From: Sphingobacteriaceae bacterium
Lineage (GTDB): Bacteria > Bacteroidota > Bacteroidia > Sphingobacteriales > Sphingobacteriaceae
Length of the DNA stretch: 64,000 nucleotides
Assembly (NCBI GenBank): GCA_947460875.1
Contig: CANHGR010000004.1
Location: 1-64,000, forward strand
Reading direction: 5' to 3'
Positions 45,276 to 54,726 of the stretch are shown piece after piece; the first letter of the stretch is position 1; every line of letters begins with the position of its first letter. The notes under the pieces are model-generated. The model was not told the DNA's origin. It searched no databases and worked only from the letters and a program-made list of their open reading frames with translations. The position numbers were made by a program, and so were the translations under genes.

Positions 45276-46805
45276 TTATTCCCATTCAATCGTCGCCGGC
45301 GGTTTCGAACTGATATCATAAACTACCCTGTTAATGCCCTTCACATTATTGATAATCTCATTAGATATTTTACCGAGCAGCTCATAAGGCAAGTGACTCC
45401 AATCTGCGGTCATACCGTCAACTGAACTTACAGCCCGTAAGCAAATCACGTGCTCATAGGTACGCTCATCACCCATCACTCCTACCGATTGCACCGGAAG
45501 GAAGATTGCGCCCGCTTGCCAAACTTTATCATACCAACCACTTTCTTTGAGGTTGTTGATATAAATCGCGTCTGCTTCCTGCAGAATAGCCACCTTCTCG
45601 GGTGTAATATCATCCAGGATGCGTATTGCCAGTCCGGGACCCGGGAAAGGATGCCTGCCAAGCAATGCATCATCCAGACCTAAAGCCTTTCCAACTCTGC
45701 GCACTTCATCTTTAAACAAGGTATTGAGCGGCTCTACCACTTTCAATTTCATAAAGTCAGGCAATCCACCCACGTTATGATGCGATTTGATTGTTGCAGA
45801 AGGTCCTTTTACAGAAACCGACTCGATCACATCCGGGTAAATAGTTCCCTGACCCAGCCACTTCACATCTTGAACTTCATGCGCCGCATCGTCAAACACT
45901 TCTATGAAAACACGACCAATCGCTTTTCGTTTAAGCTCAGGATCTTTTATCCCCACAAGGGCAGATAAAAACCGTTCTTTAGCATCGATGCCGCGCACGT
46001 TCAAGCCCATGTGCTGGTAAGAGTCTAGAACACTCTGAAACTCATCCTTACGCAGCAGGCCGTTGTCTACAAAAATGCAATACAGGTTTTTACCAATGGC
46101 CTGATGTAATAATACCGCCGCAACCGAAGAATCTACCCCTCCCGAAAGACCTAACACCACCTTATCATGTCGAATCTTTTCGCGAAGGTTAGCTATCGTC
46201 GTCTCAATAAATGAATCGGGCGTCCAATCTTGTGAGCACCCACAAATATCAACCAGGAAATTCTCTAACAATTGCTTTCCGTCTGTACTATGCGTCACTT
46301 CGGGATGAAACTGTATGCAATAGGTCTGCGTACCCTTCACCTGATAGGCCGCAACCTTTACCGAATCTGTGCTGGCAATAATCTCAAAGCTGTCCGGGAT
46401 TTTAGTAATCGTATCCCCATGGCTCATCCACACTTGCGAGCCTATTTGAATATTTTTTAACAATGGATTATCGCTATCGATGGAGCGAATGTTGGCCCGG
46501 CCATATTCCCTTGTAGAGGAAGGCATTACTTCGCCACCCGAATGCTGGGCAATATATTGCGCGCCGTAGCAAACTCCCAATAGCGGGTAGCCTGCACCAA
46601 GCGTTTTAAAATCAATCTGCGGCGCATCTTCCTGCCTTACAGAATACGGACTGCCAGATAAAATAATCCCCTTTACCGACTCGTCAAAATTGGGAAAATG
46701 GTTAAAAGGATGAATTTCGCAGTAAACGTTGAGCTCTCTTACTCTCCGGGCAATCAGCTGTGTGTATTGCGACCCGAAGTCAAGAATAATGATCTTTTCT
46801 TGCAT
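45276..46805 (-). CDS. guaA: GMP synthase (glutamine-hydrolysing)
   Basis: 509 residues from the ATG at 46805, matching the usual start [17 protein letters not shown]; an in-frame extension to 46838 is not needed. Class-I amidotransferase domain with the nucleophile Cys in LGVCYGAQ (~77-84) and HPEVTH (~168-173). ATP-pyrophosphatase domain with [13 protein letters not shown] (~220-232). C-terminal dimerisation domain with [11 protein letters not shown] (~378-388) and the final IEWE. Converts XMP to GMP. Sequence is complete with no anomalies. Confidence 0.96.
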   Translation of the reverse strand: MQEKIIILDFGSQYTQLIARRVRELNVYCEIHPFNHFPNFDESVKGIILSGSPYSVRQEDAPQIDFKTLGAGYPLLGVCYGAQYIAQHSGGEVMPSSTREYGRANIRSIDSDNPLLKNIQIGSQVWMSHGDTITKIPDSFEIIASTDSVKVAAYQVKGTQTYCIQFHPEVTHSTDGKQLLENFLVDICGCSQDWTPDSFIETTIANLREKIRHDKVVLGLSGGVDSSVAAVLLHQAIGKNLYCIFVDNGLLRKDEFQSVLDSYQHMGLNVRGIDAKERFLSALVGIKDPELKRKAIGRVFIEVFDDAAHEVQDVKWLGQGTIYPDVIESVSVKGPSATIKSHHNVGGLPDFMKLKVVEPLNTLFKDEVRRVGKALGLDDALLGRHPFPGPGLAIRILDDITPEKVAILQEADAIYINNLKESGWYDKVWQAGAIFLPVQSVGVMGDERTYEHVICLRAVSSVDGMTADWSHLPYELLGKISNEIINNVKGINRVVYDISSKPPATIEWE

Positions 46806-47124
46806 GGGCGAAGGTAAGGAAATTTGGGCAGAGAGCAAAGAGGAAGGAGCAAGGGGTTGGGATGTTTAAAGCACGGAGCGTGGAGCATGGGGCATAGGGT
46901 CAGGATACAGGCAGCTGGCAAACGAGCGGAAGGCGCGCGGGGATATGCTCCCATTTTTTCAAGAGTCGCATACTCTCTGAGGATATTCCGCCTCGGGCGG
47001 ATGAGGAGTTTGCTCCTATTAGTCCTTTGGGAGGTGTTTTCACCGTACCACATAGATCGTAAAGCTTATAAAACAGCGGTATTGTGAAGTCACAAACCGC
47101 AAGTTGAATGGCACTTTCCACTCT
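46806..47124. repeat. Hairpin-rich, purine-biased intergenic region between guaA and lipocalin
   Basis: 319 bases with no credible gene, although several short frames are open. The guaA-proximal part (46820-46910) is a degenerate GGAGC/GGGGCA-type string. Further on, three small hairpins are visible: 46940-46952 (GGGA/TCCC, followed by a T-run on the plus strand), 46988-47000 (CCGCC/GGCGG) and 47004-47017 (AGGAG/CTCCT). The composition and hairpins suggest an intergenic repeat element rather than a lost gene. Confidence 0.45.
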
Positions 47125-47670
47125 TCATTCCTGTTTCGGCCAAACCAGCTTACCAACATCAAAACCTAAATCTTTCGCCTGTTTTAAGTAAGCCGTCTTT
47201 ATATCTTCGGGCAGATTTTTTTCGCGTGATAATAGCCATAGGTAATCGAGGTTATTACCAACAACCATTGCATACTTATAATTCGGGTCAATAGCGATCA
47301 CATTATAGCCGGCATAAAATGGTCCGAAGAATGAAACTTTTAGGCGTGCGATTTCCGGATTGCTGACGAATTTTGCTTTCCCGACACTTTGCTTCCACTC
47401 CTTTGTTAGATAATTATAACCCTGGTTGTCTACACGGATCGTACCATCGGCATTTACCGAATAGTTGGCGGTGACATTGTCCAGGTTCTTTTCAAATTTA
47501 AAATCCATGCGGGCAATCTCGTACCATTTGCCGAGATAGCGATCTTTCTGAAACGGACTAACTGCACGTGCACCTTTAGGAATGGACACACAGGAAACAA
47601 AATTCATTGCAATAGCTGCTGCACCGATCCCCATGACGAGACCAAAATGCCATTTTTGAAGTTTAAACAT
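47125..47670 (-). CDS. Lipocalin family lipoprotein (Blc-like)
   Basis: 181 residues. Signal with a lipobox-like FVSC (~24-27), then the lipocalin fold: structurally conserved region 1 GKWYEIARMDFKFEK (~47-61), followed by NYSVNADGTIRV and the C-terminal YLWLLSREKNLPEDI. Bacterial lipocalins bind lipids or hydrophobic ligands at the outer membrane and are often stress-induced. Upstream gene on the same strand is HPF/RaiA (42-base gap). Confidence 0.92.
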   Translation of the reverse strand: MFKLQKWHFGLVMGIGAAAIAMNFVSCVSIPKGARAVSPFQKDRYLGKWYEIARMDFKFEKNLDNVTANYSVNADGTIRVDNQGYNYLTKEWKQSVGKAKFVSNPEIARLKVSFFGPFYAGYNVIAIDPNYKYAMVVGNNLDYLWLLSREKNLPEDIKTAYLKQAKDLGFDVGKLVWPKQE

Positions 47671-47712
47671 ATTTTATCTATTAGATATAAGCCCGTGCCG
47701 GATGTAAAAATA

Positions 47713-48027
47713 TTAAAACGTCTTCAACTTGCCAAGGACAGTATCGAGAGCCGCCTTCAATTTTTCGGTAGCTCCTTTAACTGCCTTTTCAATCGAATCT
47801 GCATGATTTGTTACTGCTACGGGTTGCATGCCTTCCAGTCTCGCTTCGATCATACAGCGTTGATCGTTTTTACGTTCTTTAGCACCGTTCTCGTCCGCCA
47901 GGTGAACTTCCAGTCGGGTAATATGAATACTGAACCGGCTTAGTGCTTCGGTGATAGTTGTAGTAAAATAAGCGTTCTGGCGTTCATTGCCAACGATGTT
48001 ATGATCTGTATGAAATTGAATTTGCAT
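47713..48027 (-). CDS. HPF/RaiA family ribosome-associated protein
   Basis: 104 residues, the short-form length. Beta-alpha-beta fold typical of ribosome hibernation factors: opening beta strand MQIQFHTDHNI, then ITRLEVHLADENG, CMIEARLEGM and a C-terminal helix with AIDKAVKGATEKLKAAL-like residues. Probably binds the 30S decoding region during stress or slow growth. Precedes the lipocalin gene on the same strand. The basic patches of ribosome-binding members are only partly visible, so this may be a divergent paralogue. Confidence 0.85.
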   Translation of the reverse strand: MQIQFHTDHNIVGNERQNAYFTTTITEALSRFSIHITRLEVHLADENGAKERKNDQRCMIEARLEGMQPVAVTNHADSIEKAVKGATEKLKAALDTVLGKLKTF

Positions 48028-48213
48028 GGATATGCTTTTAGATTAGTGTATACATAGGAAACGATAAGCAGTGTGCTTTGTTTGCTGGCGGGAGAAAAAG
48101 AGGGCGATTACTCTTGCTGCAAGGGATTGTTGGAGATTGAGTTTTTGAACTAATCAGGACGGCCAAGGTGAAAACTTCTATTATTGTACGGTTGCGAAGT
48201 AATTCCTTGGAAG

Positions 48214-48369
48214 ATGCATAATCCCAACGGTCGATTTGACAATCGTAAACCCCGGTCCAAATGTCTTGCTCCAGAGAGAACTAATGCGATGGCACGACCA
48301 TCTAAACCTCTCGCTACCAACCAAAATAATTCTGTATTTTTTAACGTCCGCAGAGCTCACAGCAATTGA
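48214..48369 (+). CDS. Small basic ORF, unrecognised, first of an overlapping chain
   Basis: 51 codons from the ATG at 48214 (TTG at 48184 would add ten residues). Very basic, with NGRFDNRKPRSK and a conserved-looking end NQNNSVFFNVRRAH. Its stop TGA overlaps the next ATG as TGATG. I do not recognise it, and it could be a chance frame or the tail of a lost gene. The end-to-end overlap with the next two ORFs is the main reason to list it. Confidence 0.3.
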   Translation: MHNPNGRFDNRKPRSKCLAPERTNAMARPSKPLATNQNNSVFFNVRRAHSN

Positions 48370-48434
48370 TGGACAAGATAATCAGCGCCAACATTTTTAA
48401 AATTATAGAAGAAGAATTTAAAGCAGAGTTATGA
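48369..48434 (+). CDS. 21-residue ORF coupling to the next gene
   Basis: ATG overlaps the previous stop (TGATG) and its own stop overlaps the start of the 116-residue gene (ATGA). Encodes a short amphipathic acidic peptide (KIIEEEFKAEL at the end). Could be a leader ORF for translational coupling, or a remnant. No homology recognised. Confidence 0.3.
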   Translation: MDKIISANIFKIIEEEFKAEL

Positions 48435-48781
48435 AAAGCGATTTCAAATTAACATCAGATATTAAATTAGTTGGAACCTTTGTATTCAGGGATGATGGCG
48501 ATGGTTGTTTGACTTCAAAATATATCAATGTTGGATTGGATAGTCCGCTGGTAGAAGCGGCCAAAAGAATATCAAATCCTACTCCTGAGGTGAAATTTAC
48601 TGGAGAGTATTCCAGCATCTGGCTTGATGATATATATGTTCCAAAGGCAGCAACATTAACTATATCCTTGAGCCGTAATGACTATTACATTCTTAGGTGG
48701 ACCACAACGAATGGAAACCTGATTTTTGAGGGTCAGGGGATGATAATTCAGGATTTATTAATTGGTTCTTTTTGGCAATAA
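48431..48781 (+). CDS. Hypothetical protein, 116 residues
   Basis: Soluble, no signal peptide or membrane span. Beta-rich pattern with motifs GTFVFRDDGDGCLTSKY (~15-31), EAAKRISNPTPE (~42-53), GEYSSIWLDD (~58-67) and a late LRWTTTNGNLIFEGQGM. Family not recognised, although the DDGDGCLTSKY block looks conserved. It ends 58 bases from the 3' end of the inactivated TNT toxin remnant on the other strand. A toxin-immunity relation is possible but speculative. Confidence 0.55.
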   Translation: MKSDFKLTSDIKLVGTFVFRDDGDGCLTSKYINVGLDSPLVEAAKRISNPTPEVKFTGEYSSIWLDDIYVPKAATLTISLSRNDYYILRWTTTNGNLIFEGQGMIIQDLLIGSFWQ

Positions 48782-48838
48782 CCGGTCTGCAGCCGCAGAT
48801 GTTCTGTTTCACGAAGACCTCATAAATGTGGGGCAATA

Positions 48839-49281
48839 TTAGTTCACAGTGACCAAATATCCTTCCTTTTTCAGATGGTCTAACGTAGCGGGCAGTTCAA
48901 CCTGTGTTCCCAAACCTTGTTAGGCAAGCCATCGAACAATTTTCCCTTTCTGTACCCTACTATAGGTTTAGAAATTTTATAAATATTGTAATGGGAGCTG
49001 AGGGTTTTTTCGGGCAAAGCACGTTTAGCAAATGGGACACCGGCCTTTGAAACGAACGTTCCTTTATCTTGAAAGACGCTATCTACATCGAAATAACCTC
49101 CATAACGATCGATCATCCATCCTTGTCTGATTTTTCTGACTTTTAGTGAGACAGCTCCACGATTCGGAGGCCAGCCGCCGTTTAAATTATTAGAGGTAAA
49201 AAGATGCTCAGATTCTTCCAATTTTTTAGGCTTCCAGAGTTTCCATGATGTTTGGGCAAAAAGCGAAAAAGACAATGGCAT
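48839..49281 (-). pseudogene. TNT-type NAD-glycohydrolase toxin domain gene with frameshift
   Basis: The open frame from ATG 49281 begins with a truncated signal-like segment (LSFSLFAQ) and then shows TNT/DUF4237 motifs: GGWPPNRG (~35-42), IDRYGGYFD (~57-65), FVSKAGVPFAKRALP (~75-89) and YNIYKISKPI (~98-107). After FDGLPN one C is missing (near 48916-48920). In the shifted frame the expected end QGLGTQVELPATLDHLKK to GYLVTVN* follows (stop at 48839). The frameshift removes the conserved C-terminal GxGTQ segment needed for NADase activity in this family. Upstream, an in-frame TGA separates a further hydrophobic stretch (LRPLFLA), hinting at a second lesion. Confidence 0.75.
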
Positions 49282-49360
49282 TAAAGTTCAGGCTAAAAAC
49301 AACGGACGTAAATCAATCTCCAAATCAATTGAAAATTCAGGTTCAGGATCGACCTCTTAG

Positions 49361-49675
49361 ACTCCTGATGGCGGTGGGGCGGGAAATCTAAAATTTAGCT
49401 CTATAGGAACAGGAAAATCAACTTTCCAAGGCGTATTCACTCAAAATAAAAGTTTTTGTTTGGATGGCGCTACTGGAGTACCGCTTAGCGCGATTACCGG
49501 TGTAGCTGAAACTCCAAACGGAGATAAGTTCTTTTACTCTTTTGCCGGAGCGAGAATTGATGCAGCAACTGGACGTATTTTTCAAGAATACATGTTCACG
49601 GGTAGAACCGGTAGATTTGCCGGAGCGACAGTTGGCATAAAATTACTTTATCATGTATTTGAACCTAATAACTAG
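49361..49675 (+). pseudogene. C-terminal fragment of a secreted beta-rich protein
   Basis: Open after a TAG at 49358-49360 with no good start codon: GNLKFSSIGTGKSTFQGVF, then DAATGRIFQEYMFTGRTGRFAGAT, ending FEPNN. The repeated T-G-x-x-F/ATGRFAGAT pattern is typical of small secreted Bacteroidota proteins, usually about twice this length. The N-terminal half with signal peptide is missing or interrupted by the TAG. Divergent from the broken TNT gene. Probably a remnant; expression of the fragment cannot be excluded. Confidence 0.45.
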
Positions 49676-49781
49676 GCTTAGACTGTCAAAGAAACTATGT
49701 CGTATTACGCACTTAAGTAAACATTCTAAAATACTTCAAAAAAAAGAGATAACTTATATCCCTTCGACCTTAATCAATATC

Positions 49782-49799
49782 ATCTATATTTATATAGAT
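49782..49799. promoter_or_regulatory. Perfect 18-base palindrome upstream of katG (candidate operator)
   Basis: ATCTATAT-TT-ATATAGAT (8-bp arms, 2-base centre) lies 97 bases before the katG ATG in AT-rich DNA. Its position and size suit a dimeric repressor or activator such as a Fur/PerR-type or OxyR-type peroxide regulator. The protein that binds it cannot be named from sequence. Confidence 0.4.
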
Positions 49800-49886
49800 T
49801 TTATCGATTATACTTATATTACAATTTGTCCTAAATTAGTGCCGAAGTATGCTTCCCTATATTTCTAATAAATGTCAATAATGTAA

Positions 49887-52172
<2,286 letters not shown>

Positions 52173-52198
52173 CCTAAACACGACATATGTTTAGCGAA

Positions 52199-52226
52199 GG
52201 GCACCTTTATCGGGTGCCCTTTTTTT
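52199..52226 (+). terminator. Rho-independent terminator of katG
   Basis: 7-bp GC-rich stem (52199-52205 with 52213-52219) followed by seven T, beginning 26 bases after the katG stop. Confidence 0.9.
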
Positions 52227-52241
52227 GTTTCGCCAAGAGCC

Positions 52242-52277
52242 TCAGGAGTAAAAAAGCAGATGCTTTTTTACTCCTGA
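52242..52277. terminator. Perfect 17-bp inverted repeat (bidirectional terminator-like)
   Basis: Arms 52242-52258 and 52261-52277 pair perfectly around a 2-base centre. Each arm contains a run of six A or T, so either strand yields a hairpin rich in A-U near its tip. It follows the katG terminator and precedes the PEBP gene. It may be a second terminator or a protein-binding palindrome. Confidence 0.5.
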
Positions 52278-52398
52278 AAAATTAACAGTATTGTTACTAC
52301 TCAAGAAATTTACACCGTATTTTTGTTAATATCTTTACTCTATTGTGAAGACTGTCTTCAGTATTAAACCAAAACATAATTTAACCTCATCAAAAACC

Positions 52399-52989
52399 AT
52401 GAAAAAATTAACTTTATTTTTCGCTTTATTAGTTGGAGCATCGTCATTGACTTTTGCACAACAACCGGCACCACCCCCAGCACCGGCTAGAGTACCACCC
52501 ATGCGATTGACTACAACTGCATTTCCCGACGGGGCGATCATTCCGGATAGGTTTACTCAAGCATCTCCCGCAGGCGCGGTTTCTCCTGAACTAGTTTGGA
52601 ACACCGTGCCGCCCGGAACTGTGAGTTTTGTAATGTACATGCATGATATTGACGCTGCCAGAAATAAAACTACCGAGGATAACCTACACTGGCTTGTATG
52701 GAATATTCCGGGGACAGCTATGTCATTGGGCGAGAAAGTTCCGGACGGAGCAACTTTAGCTGATGGAAGCGGACAAATAAGCATTGGTGGTGCAAAGTAT
52801 CAGGGGCCAGGAGCACCGGCTGCGGGTCCGTTACACCATTACGTGTTTGAACTTTTTGCTCTGGACACTAAAGTAGATGTAGCTGCTGGTGGGACTCCGG
52901 CTGATGCTAGAACTGCAGTTATGAACCAAATGCAAGGGCATATTTTAGGAAAAGCGACCTATGTAGGCTTATTTAAACGTCCTATGTAG
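52399..52989 (+). CDS. YbhB/YbcL family Raf-kinase-inhibitor-like (PEBP) secreted protein
   Basis: 196 residues from the ATG at 52399, which opens the signal peptide (LTFAQ at the cleavage site); an in-frame ATG at 52345 is less likely. A Pro/Ala linker is followed by the phosphatidylethanolamine-binding-protein fold: SPELVWNTVPPGT (~60-72), YMHDIDA (~78-84), NLHWLVWNIPG (~92-102) and GPLHHYVFELFALD (~142-155), the ligand-pocket motifs of the bacterial family. Exact role unknown. Periplasmic. Ends 50 bases before the convergent porin gene, with a strong shared terminator between. Confidence 0.92.
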   Translation: MKKLTLFFALLVGASSLTFAQQPAPPPAPARVPPMRLTTTAFPDGAIIPDRFTQASPAGAVSPELVWNTVPPGTVSFVMYMHDIDAARNKTTEDNLHWLVWNIPGTAMSLGEKVPDGATLADGSGQISIGGAKYQGPGAPAAGPLHHYVFELFALDTKVDVAAGGTPADARTAVMNQMQGHILGKATYVGLFKRPM

Positions 52990-52990
52990 T

Positions 52991-53031
52991 ATTACTCATC
53001 AGAGCATCGAAACGATGCTCTGATGAGTAAT
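52991..53031. terminator. Bidirectional terminator between PEBP gene and porin gene
   Basis: Perfect 19-bp stem (52991-53009 with 53013-53031) with a 3-base loop, immediately after the PEBP stop and 9 bases before the stop of the convergent porin gene. T-rich sequence follows on the plus strand. Confidence 0.88.
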
Positions 53032-53039
53032 TATTTTTA

Positions 53040-54500
53040 TTAAAATCGGTAGACTCCCCTCGTTGAAAAAAAATACACCTGATTGCTTTTCCCGGATTGC
53101 TTTATAAAATCGTTTGCAACATAGGTAGCACCCTGAATAGTGGCAGAAAAATTGTTGCCAAATTTCAAATTGACATCTAAATTAAACACTTGCCCAATTT
53201 TGCCCGAAGAATAATCAAGTAACTTATCCTCCGCTTGAGGCCTGATCACTCTCATGCCATTACTATATACTGCATCTTTATTACTTACCCGACGCACAAT
53301 ATTCATCCCGCCAAGGACATTAACGTTAGTGTTGAGGTACACCCTCAAATAAGGGTTTATATTCTTTGAATTTGCCAAGCCTTGCATTGCCGCCTGACCG
53401 TATGGAGGCTTACCAAACATGGTATTGTAGGTATTGATTTCATTGTCGGCCGGATCCTTATCGCCGGTAAAAAAATTTCCACTTAAACCCGCCAATAAAC
53501 GCTTGTTTAGTAAATAATTAACATCGTACGCAACTGAATAGGCCTTAATAGTTTTATCCATAAATGAACCCCACTGCGTAGCACTCTCTATTTCATAATT
53601 TAGGATTTTATTAAGTGAATAAAACCTAAAACCCGCTGTCTTTCTTCTTTCTGTGCCGATGGTGTAATTATAAGTACGAGTTCTACTTCCAAAAGCATGA
53701 AAATCGAACTCAAACAGCGCTCGCTGAGGAATAGCTGTAAATCGGGTGTAAATTCCAGCAATGTGTTCTCCTGAATTTTTGTCATCGAACACTCCGGGCG
53801 CAGGAATGATTTGCTTGGCATAATAAATATCGGCGGTAACCTTATCCGAACTATACTTGACCGTGGCGGCATCAAATGTTTGGCGATTATTTGGGCCCTC
53901 TCTTACGCCCATAAACCTTTCTTTACCGAACAAATATTCTTGACGACCTAATCGAAGCGTTACTTGTCTGCTCGGCTTAAAATCCACGAACGCTTGATGC
54001 AGATCTAAATCATTTTGATCAACCGCAGATTTAGGATTCGGATTTATAAAACGCATGGTGCTATAAGCCTGAGTAAAAACACGAACATTTTTGCCTAAAT
54101 CAACATTTAAGTGGAGCATCATACGGTGTAAAGTCTGCCAAGTCGTTGCTGTTTTAAACGATGAGGAGATCTCTCCGAAGCTTATATTCTTCAAATACAT
54201 AATTTGCTGCCGGATTTCTCCGCCGACAGACACATAGTTGTTGTTTCCTAAGAGTTTTATATACTTTAAATGTAGCTTATGCCTTCGCGAAGAATCATCC
54301 TTCAAATAGGAAAAATCATCATTATATCGAAGCGGTTGGATGGCTTGACTATAACAAAGGCTGCTAATACAAATCATAGAAATTGTTACACAAACTACTA
54401 TTTGCAGATGCCTTATCTTATTACCTATAGTAGATTTCTGATTCAATGTGAGTAATGTTGCGGCTATAGCACACAGATTCTTTTTTTGACACACATGCAA
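53040..54500 (-). CDS. Alginate-export-family outer-membrane porin
   Basis: 486 residues if read from the TTG at 54500; the true start is probably somewhat downstream, just before the hydrophobic signal core (~35-52, ending LCYSQ). The mature part is a beta-barrel of the alginate-export (AlgE-like) family, with alternating strands and blocks such as GGEIRQQIMYLKN, FVDFKPSRQVTLRLGRQEYLFG and GVREGPNNRQTFDAATVKY, and an aromatic C-terminus GVYRF. Likely lets anionic or small solutes cross the outer membrane. No alginate-synthesis genes are nearby, so the substrate is open. Confidence 0.82.
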   Translation of the reverse strand: MHVCQKKNLCAIAATLLTLNQKSTIGNKIRHLQIVVCVTISMICISSLCYSQAIQPLRYNDDFSYLKDDSSRRHKLHLKYIKLLGNNNYVSVGGEIRQQIMYLKNISFGEISSSFKTATTWQTLHRMMLHLNVDLGKNVRVFTQAYSTMRFINPNPKSAVDQNDLDLHQAFVDFKPSRQVTLRLGRQEYLFGKERFMGVREGPNNRQTFDAATVKYSSDKVTADIYYAKQIIPAPGVFDDKNSGEHIAGIYTRFTAIPQRALFEFDFHAFGSRTRTYNYTIGTERRKTAGFRFYSLNKILNYEIESATQWGSFMDKTIKAYSVAYDVNYLLNKRLLAGLSGNFFTGDKDPADNEINTYNTMFGKPPYGQAAMQGLANSKNINPYLRVYLNTNVNVLGGMNIVRRVSNKDAVYSNGMRVIRPQAEDKLLDYSSGKIGQVFNLDVNLKFGNNFSATIQGATYVANDFIKQSGKSNQVYFFSTRGVYRF

Positions 54501-54726
54501 TAAGTGTAAAATCAGGCTATTTCATGCAAATATCGCAAAATATGGCCTATTTTAGGAAATAGGTGGCAACTTAGGTGTAAATAAATTAAAAAATATTTAA
54601 TTCCATTATGTAAGTAGCTGAAAACGACATCTTAAGTTTAAATAATCTGCAAGCGATGCACCAAATCTGTTCCATCGCTAATTGATGAAAACCCAATAAA
54701 AACAGTTAAATCTAAAGACTATCTGT

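Noticed and set aside
46754..47121. Several short ORFs between guaA and the lipocalin gene
   Set aside because: They run through repeat-like, hairpin-rich DNA in several frames with no family similarity.
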